A stretch of DNA of 64,000 bases, taken from positions 16,319,093 to 16,383,092 of the forward strand of contig OZ025272.1 in NCBI GenBank assembly GCA_964019165.1, given 5' to 3'. The number at the start of each line of letters is the position of its first letter. Positions within the stretch are counted from its first letter, which is position 1. Made by a program: the position numbers and the translations under genes. This DNA is from Mastigias papua (lineage: Eukaryota > Cnidaria > Scyphozoa > Rhizostomeae > Mastigiidae). Shown here piece by piece: positions 31,001 through 43,100 of this stretch. The notes under the pieces are model-generated. The model did not search any database. It was not told the origin of the DNA and saw only the letters and a program-made list of their open reading frames with translations.

Positions 31001-32453
31001 CCCAAACATGACTGAAATTGAATTTCAACTACTTTGATTTCAGATTGAAAAGTGATGAAAATGAGCCAAGTTTGGCCGAAAAGTAAGGCTATAGCCTTGG
31101 TATTTTGCCCAAAAATGACTGAAATTGAATTTCAACTACTTTGATTTCAGATTGAAAAGTGATGAAAATGAGCCAATTTTGGCCGAAAAGTAAGGCTATA
31201 GCCTTGGTATTTTGCCCAAAAATGACTGAAATTGAATTTCAACTACTTTGATTTCAGATTGAAAAGTGATGAAAATGAGGCAATTTTGGCCGAAAAGTAA
31301 GGCTATAGCCTTGGTATTTTGCCCAAACATGACTGAAATTGAATTTCAACTACTTTGATTTCAGATTGAAAAGTGATGAAAATGAGCCAAGTTTGGCCGA
31401 AAAGTAAGGCTATAGCCTTGGTATTTTGCCCAAACATGACTGAAATTGAATTTCAACTACTTTGATTTCAGATTGAAAAGTGATGAAAATGAGCCAATTT
31501 TGGCCGAAAAGTAAGGCTATAGCCTTGGTATTTTGCCCAAACATGACTGAAATTGAATTTCAACTACTTTGATTTCAGATTGAAAAGTGATGAAAATGAG
31601 CCAATTTTGGCCGAAAAGTAAGGCTATAGCCTTGGTATTTTGCCCAAAAATGACTGAAATTGAATTTCAACTACTTTGATTTCAGATTGAAAAGTGATGA
31701 AAATGAGCCAATTTTGGCCGAAAAGTAAGGCTACAGCCTTGGTATTTTGCCCAAACATGACTGAAATTGAATTTCAACTACTTTGATTTCAGATTGAAAA
31801 GTGATGAAAATGAGCCAATTTTGGCCGAAAAGTAAGGCTATAGCCTTGGTGTTTTGCCCAAACATGACTGAAATTGAATTTCAACTACTTTGATTTCAGA
31901 TTGAAAAGTGATGAAAATGAGCCAATTTTGGCCGAAAAGTAAGGCTATAGCCTTGGTATTTTGCCCAAAAATGACTGAAATTGAATTTCAACTACTTTGA
32001 TTTCAGATTGAAAAGTGATGAAAATGAGCCAAGTTTGGCCGAAAAGTAAGGCTATAGCCTTGGTATTTTGCCCAAAAATGACTGAAATTGAATTTCAACT
32101 ACTTTGATTTCAGATTGAAAAGTGATGAAAATGAGGCAATTTTGGCCGAAAAGTAAGGCTATAGCCTTGGTATTTTGCCCAAACATGACTGAAATTGAAT
32201 TTCAACTACTTTGATTTCAGATTGAAAAGTGATGAAAATGAGCCAAGTTTGGCCGAAAAGTAAGGCTATAGCCTTGGTATTTTGCCCAAAAATGACTGAA
32301 ATTGAATTTCAACTACTTTGATTTCAGATTGAAAAGTGATGAAAATGAGCCAATTTTGGCCGAAAAGTAAGGCTATAGCCTTGGTATTTTGCCCAAAAAT
32401 GACTGAAATTGAATTTCAACTACTTTGATTTCAGATTGAAAAGTGATGAAAAT

Positions 32454-33870
32454 GAGGCAATTTTGGCCGAAAAGTAAGGCTATAGCCTTGGTATTTTGCC
32501 CAAACATGACTGAAATTGAATTTCAACTACTTTGATTTCAGATTGAAAAGTGATGAAAATGAGCCAAGTTTGGCCGAAAAGTAAGGCTATAGCCTTGGTA
32601 TTTTGCCCAAACATGACTGAAATTGAATTTCAACTACTTTGATTTCAGATTGAAAAGTGATGAAAATGAGCCAATTTTGGCCGAAAAGTAAGGCTATAGC
32701 CTTGGTATTTTGCCCAAACATGACTGAAATTGAATTTCAACTACTTTGATTTCAGATTGAAAAGTGATGAAAATGAGCCAATTTTGGCCGAAAAGTAAGG
32801 CTATAGCCTTGGTATTTTGCCCAAAAATGACTGAAATTGAATTTCAACTACTTTGATTTCAGATTGAAAAGTGATGAAAATGAGCCAATTTTGGCCGAAA
32901 AGTAAGGCTACAGCCTTGGTATTTTGCCCAAACATGACTGAAATTGAATTTCAACTACTTTGATTTCAGATTGAAAAGTGATGAAAATGAGGCAATTTTG
33001 GCCGAAAAGTAAGGCTATAGCCTTGGTATTTTGCCCAAACATGACTGAAATTGAATTTCAACTACTTTGATTTCAGATTGAAAAGTGATGAAAATGAGCC
33101 AAGTTTGGCCGAAAAGTAAGGCTATAGCCTTGGTATTTTGCCCAAACATGACTGAAATTGAATTTCAACTACTTTGATTTCAGATTGAAAAGTGATGAAA
33201 ATGAGCCAATTTTGGCCGAAAAGTAAGGCTATAGCCTTGGTATTTTGCCCAAACATGACTGAAATTGAATTTCAACTACTTTGATTTCAGATTGAAAAGT
33301 GATGAAAATGAGCCAATTTTGGCCGAAAAGTAAGGCTATAGCCTTGGTATTTTGCCCAAAAATGACTGAAATTGAATTTCAACTACTTTGATTTCAGATT
33401 GAAAAGTGATGAAAATGAGCCAATTTTGGCCGAAAAGTAAGGCTACAGCCTTGGTATTTTGCCTACACATGACTGAAATTGAATTTCAACTACTTTGATT
33501 TCAGATTGAAAAGTGATGAAAATGAGGCAATTTTGGCCGAAAAGTAAGGCTATAGCCTTGGTATTTTGCCCAAACATGACTGAAATTGAATTTCAACTAC
33601 TTTGATTTCAGATTGAAAAGTGATGAAAATGAGCCAAGTTTGGCCGAAAAGTAAGGCTATAGCCTTGGTATTTTGCCCAAACATGACTGAAATTGAATTT
33701 CAACTACTTTGATTTCAGATTGAAAAGTGATGAAAATGAGCCAATTTTGGCCGAAAAGTAAGGCTATAGCCTTGGTATTTTGCCCAAACATGACTGAAAT
33801 TGAATTTCAACTACTTTGATTTCAGATTGAAAAGTGATGAAAATGAGCCAATTTTGGCCGAAAAGTAAGG
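32454..33870 (+). repeat. Five-unit (535-bp) higher-order repeat inside the satellite
   Basis: The marker GAGGCA recurs at 32454, 32989 and 33524, spaced exactly 5 x 107. Between markers the units read GAGGCA, AAGTTTGG, AATTTTGG, AATTTTGG, then AATTTTGG with GGCTACA. The third period loses the pattern near 33870. A related block starts at 31277, 11 units upstream. Confidence 0.85.
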
Positions 33871-36528
33871 TTATAGCCTTGGTATTTTGCCCAAAAATGA
33901 CTGAAATTGAATTTCAACTACTTTGATTTCAGATTGAAAAGTGATGAAAATGAGCCAAGTTTGGCCGAAAAGTAAGGCTATAGCCTTGGTATTTTGCCCA
34001 AAAATGACTGAAATTGAATTTCAACTACTTTGATTTCAGATTGAAAAGTGATGAAAATGAGCCAATTTTGGCCGAAAAGTAAGGCTATAGCCTTGGTATT
34101 TTGCCCACAAATGACTGAAATTGAATTTCAACTACTTTGATTTCAGATTGAAAAGTGATGAAAATGAGCCAATTTTGGCCGAAAAGTAAGGTTACAGCCT
34201 TGGTATTTTGCCCAAAAATGACTGAAATTGAATTTCAACTACTTTGATTTCAGATTGAAAAGTGATGAAAATGAGCCAATTTTGGCCGAAAAGTAAGGCT
34301 ATAGCCTTGGTGTTTTGCCCAAAAATGACTGAAATTGAATTTCAACTACTTTGATTTCAGATTGAAAAGTGATGAAAATGAGCCAAGTTTGGCCGAAAAG
34401 TAAGGCTATAGCCTTGGTATTTTGCCCAAAAATGACTGAAATTGAATTTCAACTACTTTGATTTCAGATTGAAAAGTGATGAAAATGAGGCAATTTTGGC
34501 CGAAAAGTAAGGCTATAGCCTTGGTATTTTGCCCAAAAATGACTGAAATTGAATTTCAACTACTTTGATTTCAGATTGAAAAGTGATGAAAATGAGCCAA
34601 TTTTGGCCGAAAAGTAAGGTTATAGCCTTGGTATTTTGCCCAAAAATGACTGAAATTGAATTTCAACTACTTTGATTTCAGATTGAAAAGTGATGAAAAT
34701 GAGCCAATTTTGGCCGAAAAGTAAGGCTATAGCCTTGGTATTTTGCCCAGAAATGACTGAAATTGAATGTCAACTACTTTGATTTCAGATTGAAAAGTGA
34801 TGAAAATGAGCCAATTTTGGCCGAAAAGTAAGGCTATAGCCTTGTTATTTTGCCCAAAAATGACTGAAATTGAATTTCAACTACTTTGATTTCAGATTGA
34901 AAAGTGATGAAAATGAGCCAAGTTTGGCCGAAAAGTAAGGCTATAGCCTTGGTATTTTGCCCAAAAATGACTGAAATTGAATTTCAACTACTTTGATTTC
35001 AGATTGAAAAGTGATGAAAATGAGCCAATATTGGCCGAAAAGTAAGGCTATAGCCTTGTTATTTTGCCCAAAAATGACTGAAATTGAATTTCAACTACTT
35101 TGATTTCAGATTGAAAAGTGATGAAAATGAGCCAAGTTTGGCCGAAAAGTAAGGCTATAGCCTTGGTATTTTGCCCAAAAATGACTGAAATTGAATTTCA
35201 ACTACTTTGATTTCAGATTGCAAAGTGATGAAAATGAGCCAATGTTTGCCGAAAAGTAAGGCTATAGCCTTGGTGTTTTGCCCAAAAATGACTGAAATTG
35301 AATTTCAACTACTTTGATTTCAGATTGAAAAGTGATGAAAATGAGCCAATTTTGGCCGAAAAGTAAGGCTATAGCCTTGTTATTTTGCCCAAAAATGACT
35401 GAAATTGAATTTCAACTACTTTGATTTCAGATTGAAAAGTGATGAAAATGAGCCAATTTTGGCCGAAAAGTAAGGCTATAGCCTTGGTATTTTGCCCAAA
35501 AATGACTGAAATTGAATTTCAACTACTTTGATTTCAGATTGAAAAGTGATGAAAATGAGCCAATTTTGGCCGAAAAGTAAGGCTATAGCCTTGGTATTTT
35601 GCCCAAACATGACTGAAATTGAATTTCAACTACTTTGATTTCAGATTGAAAAGTGATGAAAATGAGCCAATTTTGGCCGAAAAGTAAGGCTATAGCCTTG
35701 GTATTTTGCCCAAACATGACTGAAATTGAATTTCAACTACTTTGATTTCAGATTGAAAAGTGATGAAAATGAGCCAATTTTGGCCGAAAAGTAAGGCTAT
35801 AGCCTTGGTATTTTGCCCAAAAATGACTGAAATTGAATTTCAACTACTTTGATTTCAGATTGAAAAGTGATGAAAATGAGCCAATTTTGGCCGAAAAGTA
35901 AGGCTATAGCCTTGGTATTTTGCCCAAAAATGACTGAAATTGAATTTCAACTACTTTGATTTCAGATTGAAAAGTGATGAAAATGAGCCAATTTTGGCCG
36001 AAAAGTAAGGCTATAGCCTTGGTGTTTTGCCCAAAAATGACTGAAATTTAATTTCAACTACTTTGATTTCAGATTGAAAAGTGATGAAAATGAGCCAAGT
36101 TTGGCCGAAAAGTAAGGCTATAGCCTCGGTATTTTGCCCAAAAATGACTGAAATTGAATTTCAACTACTTTGATTTCAGATTGAAAAGTGATGAAAATGA
36201 GCCAATTTTGGCCGAAAAGTAAGGCTATAGCCTTGGTATTTTGCCCAAAAATGACTGAAATTGAATTTCAACTACTTTGATTTCAGATTGAAAAGTGATG
36301 AAAATGAGCCAATTTTGGCCGAAAAGTAAGGCTATAGCCTTGGTATTTTGCCCAAAAATGACTGAAATTGAATTTCAACTACTTTGATTTCAGATTGAAA
36401 AGTGATGAAAATGAGCCAATTTTGGCCGAAAAGTAAGGCTATAGCCTTGGTATTTTGCCCAAAAATGACTGAAATTGAATTTCAACTACTTTGATTTCAG
36501 ATTGAAAAGTGACGAAAATGAGCCAATT

Positions 36529-37175
36529 GTGACGAAGTGAGTTGGTGTAGAGCGATGTTATGTGGCCTAAAATGTGCTTAAGTGAGTATGAACGAGGTTT
36601 ATGTCAGACTGAAGAAGTAGAATGATTGGTGGGTTATGAACGGGTCATCGTGTTGTAAAATGACTAGGATGTAGCATAGCAATTTGAGGAAAATCAGCAG
36701 CTCGATCATGAGTGAACTTCGAAGAAAAGTCACGTAATGTGAAATTACTGTATGTCGTTGTGAAATGCCACTACTGAAGGCTTACTCTTATTGAGAGATG
36801 AGCGGAATGATATCACTTGTCAACCTCCAAGCAAAGGCGATAGATTTACAGCGTAAAAATGCAAGAAAGAATAAGTGATGGAGTGATGGACAAGTGATGG
36901 AGACTTAAGGGAAATTTCTGTATCAGAGGTAAATTGGACAACTCAATGGGCTGAAGGATCGAGATACTAAGTAAAATGAGTTGGTAACATTTGTATTACG
37001 GTAATATTATCTTCTGACAGTTATTTAATCTTAAGTCAAAGACAACAATATATGATCTTCCCAATGATGGGTTGAAATGCCTACAAACCATACAGAAGTT
37101 AACAGATTATCGAACGATTTTCCTAGTAAAACATCCAGTCGTTATCACTTACTTTGCATAGTATAAATCAATATG
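36529..37175. other. Right flank of the satellite; no gene seen
   Basis: The satellite match stops at AGCCAATT and is followed by unrelated purine-rich sequence with frequent stops in every frame. The part next to 37175 should be the 3' UTR of the minus-strand gene. Confidence 0.5.
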
Positions 37176-40100
37176 TCAAAACTGGCCAGAGTCTTGAAGC
37201 CTTTCTAAAATCAACTGTCCTTTCTCTAATCGATGCCTTCTTAGATCCTCAAGTGGCAGGGCATAAAACCTCCCTATAGATAACGTTAAGTTCTCCACAA
37301 GACTATTGTCTATAATACAAGGTGTAGCAACGTTTTCGTTCGCGGCAAGTATCAGAACGCACACGTGTCCAGAAGGAATAGGGTGACCGTTAAGACTATC
37401 CTGTTCAAAATATGGAATCCCCACCGCCAAGCTTCGTCCATCTTTTACGTAAGTGACTCCTGAAAAGCAAATTTTATTAACTACTAAATGAGAGAAGAAG
37501 CTATAATTGATAATTATAACTAATCAAATCAAATGAATACCGTTTAAAAGCAGCTTCATGTGCTTAATTCCTACCATCCCACCATCCCTCGAACCTAAGA
37601 TCTTCTGCACACAAGGTATTCTTAGGTCCCTAATAAACGGGGGGATGCATATTAATTTTTCATGTTTTTTCCGACCACCTTGGAGCTTCTTAGCACCTAC
37701 GTCTACCAAATTTCAAGGAATGAAACATGGTATGGAGGTTTTCTCAGTAAGAAAAGAAATTTCTTCGTTCACTAAGTGATAGTGCTTCTGTCACTAATTG
37801 AATGCATTTTTTTATGTTTGTGATAAGCACAATAGGCAGTTAAATTTCCATTCGATTTTAGAAATATTTCCAACCCCCCGCCGCTTATTAGGAACCTAAA
37901 AGCAAGCACCCCAACATTAGATCATTGTGGCAGTACGTTGCAATTGTAGATATAATGTAATGTACCGTAAATCCTCGAATTAGCCCCCTGGGGGCTTATT
38001 TATTTTTGGTGCTTTTTGGGTGGGGGACAATTCGAGGGGAGGGCTTATTCGAGGGGGCTTATAAAATTATTTACACATGTCACATAAAAAGTTTATTGCC
38101 AATGCTCCCATTCTCCATAATATTAAACTAACAGTCTAAATTTAAGCATTAGTCTTTATCAAAGTCTCCATCATCATCTGGGGAGGGGGCATATTCCAGA
38201 GGAGCTTAGTAACAACTTGAAGTTCTAGCATGGGGGCTTATTCGAGGGGAGGGGCTTATTCGAGGGCGGCCAATTCGAGGATTTGCGACATTTATGTCTA
38301 CACCATTCGCAGAATAACCGCCACCAGGATACAGCGAATATTCGCAAATTAACATCGTGCACTACAGAATTTTCATATTGACCGAAGAAGAGGAAACACT
38401 CTGTAGCATATAGTGAAATTTAAAGTGATAGTGCGAGGAAACAACCAATCCAAGCTGGATTCGAACTCAAGACCTCTGACTCTGCACATGTTGTGAAACT
38501 ACATTTTTCGTTCGACACTCATCAAGAATGAAACGCCTGATTATTACCAAAAGGTGGACAAAAGTACATTACTAGATGCCGATCAAACAGCCCCGTTCAA
38601 ATTTTCAGTTAATATCTCACGATTTGTAATATGATGAGTGTCAAATGAAAAAAGTTTTCAGTATGCTACGAAGTCTCTCCGCTCTTTCCAGCAATGATGA
38701 ATGAATGAAAATGTTCAAAATGAGAAATAATAGGTTACCTTGGCTGGCTATGTCTGGTGTTGCACTGTCTACGAAGGAAGTAGAGTCAAGAATTCAAGTT
38801 GTGGCATCAAATATGCGTACATTAAAAATCATATCAATCTATCACTGCTAAAAGAAGACAATAAAGTCATTGCTAAAAACCTATCGTATTACCTTTATGC
38901 TTGTAAGATGTCTGCTGGTCTTCTAGCAAACCTAACAGAACGATAAAATTCGAATCGCCGAATCACTTAAAAATTTTGTGGGGATAGTTTATTCTATGTT
39001 TTAAAATAACAGTCTAGTTATGATAAAAACCTGAAGTGGAAGTAAGATTATACTGGAAAGTTGATAGAAAAAGAGAGGAAGAATAGCAACGGTAGTTGCA
39101 GGTGAAATGGAAATTGAATCTGAGCGAATTTATGAGTTGAGTTGACAAAGTCAAAAATTACGGTCAAGTTTACATGAATGTGAAGAGGCATTAATAGTCC
39201 AGCGTAACTATCAAATGCTTGACTGCTTGAGAGCACTGACCAGGCAAGCGACCAATCATCAAGCAAGATCGGCCTAAACTTTGCTGTGGAACGTACTTCT
39301 GGTCAGAATCCTGCATGATGATTGGTCAATTAGGCTGGGAGAAAATAGACCTAGTCAGATCTCTCAACCAATCAAACATTCAGTGGCTATGGCTACCAGA
39401 CTCTCTTCAACTGCATACAATGTAAGACTGAAAAAATAGTTATATATGATTGGCTAGGCAATGGAGAGTACAATATCGTACATATGGGATGCTGTTTCCC
39501 TAATACCTTAACTTCAACTTCTTGTTCAACTTAATAACATAAAATGTGGCTTAATAACTGACCAACTTCATTTGTAGGACTGCCAGACAAGGCCTTTACA
39601 TATTCAATCGAAGCTGAGAGGATTTTGTTCATTTCGCTTACTGGCATAGTTGGCAGCCCACGTCCTCTTTTGTTTGGAGATCTGAACTCAACATCTCTTG
39701 GCCACCAAAGTGGTTTTGCAGTCTTCCAGTTTCGTTTTTGTGCCATATCTGAGAAAAAGAGGAATCAAAACAAGAAAGGTGTACATATGCACAGGCCTTT
39801 CAATGAGACGCGCGCAATCGCGCACGAGCGCGCAGGCACGCCTCCAGCTCAGTTCACGCGCTCGATTTGTAGCTCGCGCCAGCTTTATCAAAAATACACA
39901 TCCAAGTATGTATATATACTTCTTTACAGTTGGCTTTTTAAAATAATAAACAGAAAAAAAAAACGTAGCATATTAATGCTAATTAAGGCCAACTTCTACT
40001 ACAATTTAAATACGGAAAGATAAAATAGATAAAACCTAATTACAATGATGCTTATTTACAAAAATCCTACGCCTAATATAAAAACTTTACACAACCTGCA

Positions 40101-43100
40101 GTTGCAAATATTTCCTTCCCATGATATTAAACGTCTCTTGAACTCAGTTAGAGTACTAGAATTTTTTCTGTCTTTCGGTAGAGAGGACCACAATATATAG
40201 CCTCTGTACATGACATCTTCGGTACCATACCTTGTGGTCACAATTTTTGGCAATCGCAAATGATTATCACTTCGAAGGTTGTAATTGTTATGGTTTTCGA
40301 CAAAAATATCCTTCATGAACTCAGGACTGATGTTGTGTTTTGCTTTATAAATTTCAATCATTAGCAATTGCAGGTTGCGCTAGTGATTACTTAAATTTTT
40401 TTCTCTTTCTACTTCTACTTCTCTTCCACTATCTTTGCATACCAGTTTTAAGGCTCTTTCCTGAATTCGATTTATTTTAGAATTGTTACCTCTGTCATGG
40501 AACATCCACACATAAAGTGCTAAGGAAAGCTCACATAATTGACTCTTCAGCGCGCGCAAACGATCCCACGTGCGCAATTGGCAGCGCGCGTCTAATTTAC
40601 TCATTGAAAGGCCTGCATGTATATTTTCCCTAGACTAATGAACCTGTAAATGAAAATAAAGTTGTATCATAATGAGCAAAACATATATGAAGCAGTGGCA
40701 GTTTTTGGGTGGGGATGTGTGTGTAAATGCTTCCTGGATCAGATTAAGTTACATTTTGGTATATAATGGGAGCCCTACAGGAACAAAAGTATATTTACCA
40801 CTGATACAAAGACTTACAAAAATCTGCCACTGATACCAAAAGTGGAATATAATATCATAGTAATCAGATGTTCATGCCATGGTGCCTTGATGTATTGAGC
40901 ATGTGAATGCAAATATTTCTGCTTCTTGTACACAGATGATAGAGTTGCCAAATTACAATACAGTTGAAAGGATACCAAAAGAGCCTACCATGGCCAGTTA
41001 TAATCTGTGTTAGTAGCCTTCTTTTTTCATCTATACCAAAGCTCAAAACATCTTCACTCAGTAGGACATTTGAAGTCACTCTATCAATACCTGAGAGTAA
41101 ACAACAAATAAAGACTTAACACAAAATACTACAGAATGACTATGAAGACTTTTTAAAGAAAATCTTTTGAACTGATATAAATTTCTCAAGCATGATATAA
41201 ATACTAATGAGATAGAAAACAGCATGGAGTCAAAAATGATGCAAAAAATACAATCACTTAGATTAGAACATGTCTTACACAAGTAATGTGAAAAAACTGA
41301 TGGTTATGAAAGTGGAAAAATCTGTCATGTTACAGTACATAAAAATAGTATGAAACATTGTGATGACTAAGAAACCAACATACTATGGTTTTCATTGTAT
41401 CTGGCTTCATTCTGTTCACTTAGCAGCTCTGCCCTATTTGCATCCATATTCTTCAACACAATATCAGTAAAAACTTTTGCCACATGCTCATTCAGACCAA
41501 ATTCTTCAAAAATTGATGGGCCTAAAGCAAAACAGAAACAACCTTACATGATATAAATTGAAACACATGAGTTTAACTCTGGTTATTGTAAAAAATTTTG
41601 ATGAAAATTGGCTTATACAGGTGGTACCAACAATTACATTTTGAACAAAAAATTAAACTCAAAGATGGCTGATCATTTCTGGGCATTCACTTTGTTAATG
41701 AACATATTGCATATAAAACTTGAATTTAATCATCATCATAACCTCCAAAATCAACATCATTATCATTGTTATCATGACAATCATGATAATTATATCAGAT
41801 ACACATAGGCTAACCTTCGGTTTCCCAATAATCTGTTGCTATATTGTTGGAGATAAGAGTCCCTGAAGTTCAAGACCTATCATTCCCAAAAGGGAATCTA
41901 TGAGAATATGCAGAGCCATAATTTCATTTTGCTCGTGGCAATGCAAATCTATCACCAGGATTGTGCATGGCACTAGATTCCCTGGACAATGGTTGGCTTA
42001 TTAGAACGTCACCAGCCTAACAGTTGGCTTTAACAAAGGGGCTATCCTCAATAACATAGCTGATTCCACAAAATTTACTTCACAAATTCCTTTTGCATGC
42101 TACCAGCAACTACATTTCATAACTAAGCATTCATCAGGAATGTACAAAAATGAGAATGAACTACAAGGAATATACCTGAGTATTTTACAATCAAAGTTCC
42201 ATCCTTCGTAGGTAATAGTGTTAAAGCACAAGTTGGCACTTTGGTTCTAATGTACCAATTGTTGAGCTAGTGAGGAGAGGGGCAACTCATCAAATTTGAC
42301 AACTATATACATAGATTATGACAACATAAAACATTGAATTGCAATTCATACAGTTTGCAATGGACATGCAACCATTTGAACATATTCTATAGTTGGTTTT
42401 AGGTGATGAATAAATGGGGGATAAGAATAAATGGGGATCAAAGGCTTCTCTAACATTTGATAAACATGGGTTTTTCTAAAAATAAGCTCTTACCATATAA
42501 CAGTTACATTCTACAGTACAAATGTTGACATTACTCAAGGTTTTTATTAAAATGAAAGTCAGCAAACTACCCTACCATACTGTCCAGCATTCTGAGCTTT
42601 GTCTTATTCACTCTACTTCGTACTCTCCTTCTACTTTCATAAATGTTTACATTGTACTTTCGCTGAAATAGATTCGTAATAGATTGAAATGAACATACTC
42701 TTGAAGCAGCCCATGGATAAATATAAACACTTTATGCCTATAATTTTCCCTAATATTATGTAACAATTCATAGTTTCGTATGGGGGTGCTTTCTACTCAA
42801 CTAGCTCAATGCTTAAGAAATTTCTTCCTCAAGAATCCCTCTTTACCTGTTTTTCTTCCTGTCAAAACTAGATATTAAAGAAATGGATTGAACTAAGGCC
42901 TAAGGCCTAAATTCAAATCAAATTACAATTTAGGTCTAACCCTCTGTGCATCCCATGCAGCCTACGCTAGGTATACCCGGCATGGCCGTCTCTTTTTCAG
43001 GTACTGGCGTAAGGAAATGTAATTTCAGCGCTACCATCCGGGGATATGACAGTAAAGTGACCTTTTTTGTGCACCTTGGCGTGAAAGCAAAAGTAACTGA

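Larger units (their letters stand above)
17716..36528 (+). repeat. Giant 107-bp tandem satellite array, about 176 copies
   Basis: All units point the same way. The ATAGCC anchor recurs every 107 bases: the G at 17719 and the matching G at 36444 are 18,725 bases apart, exactly 175 units, and every intermediate point I sampled (20180, 25209, 31201) is in register, so net indels are absent. Differences are a few recurrent single-base changes: CCCAAAAATG/CCCAAACATG/CCCAGAAATG, CCAATTTTGG/CCAAGTTTGG/CCAATATTGG, GGTATTTT/GTTATTTT/GGTGTTTT, GAGCCA/GAGGCA and GGCTATA/GGTTATA/GGCTACA. Stops occur in all frames and 107 is not a multiple of 3, so it does not encode a repeat protein. Each unit contains the 14-bp palindrome AAGGCTATAGCCTT and a 32-bp segment bounded by CTGAAAT and ATTTCAG. 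Centromeric, heterochromatic or other roles cannot be read from sequence alone. Confidence 0.99.

Noticed and set aside
17716..36528. Regular array resembling a CRISPR or a repeat-protein gene
   Set aside because: There are no unique spacers (the whole 107 bp repeats), the context is eukaryotic, all frames contain stops, and 107 is not divisible by three.
17716..36528. Calling the array a centromere
   Set aside because: A monomer length and homogenised array are compatible, but sequence alone cannot show centromere function or location.
36529..36970. Protein-like translation of the satellite's right flank if stops are ignored
   Set aside because: Stop density in that frame is at or above random expectation, so there is no evidence of former coding.
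38740..38946. 68-codon ORF as a piggyBac transposase fragment
   Set aside because: GYVWCCTVYEG is only vaguely similar and no catalytic Asp context was found.
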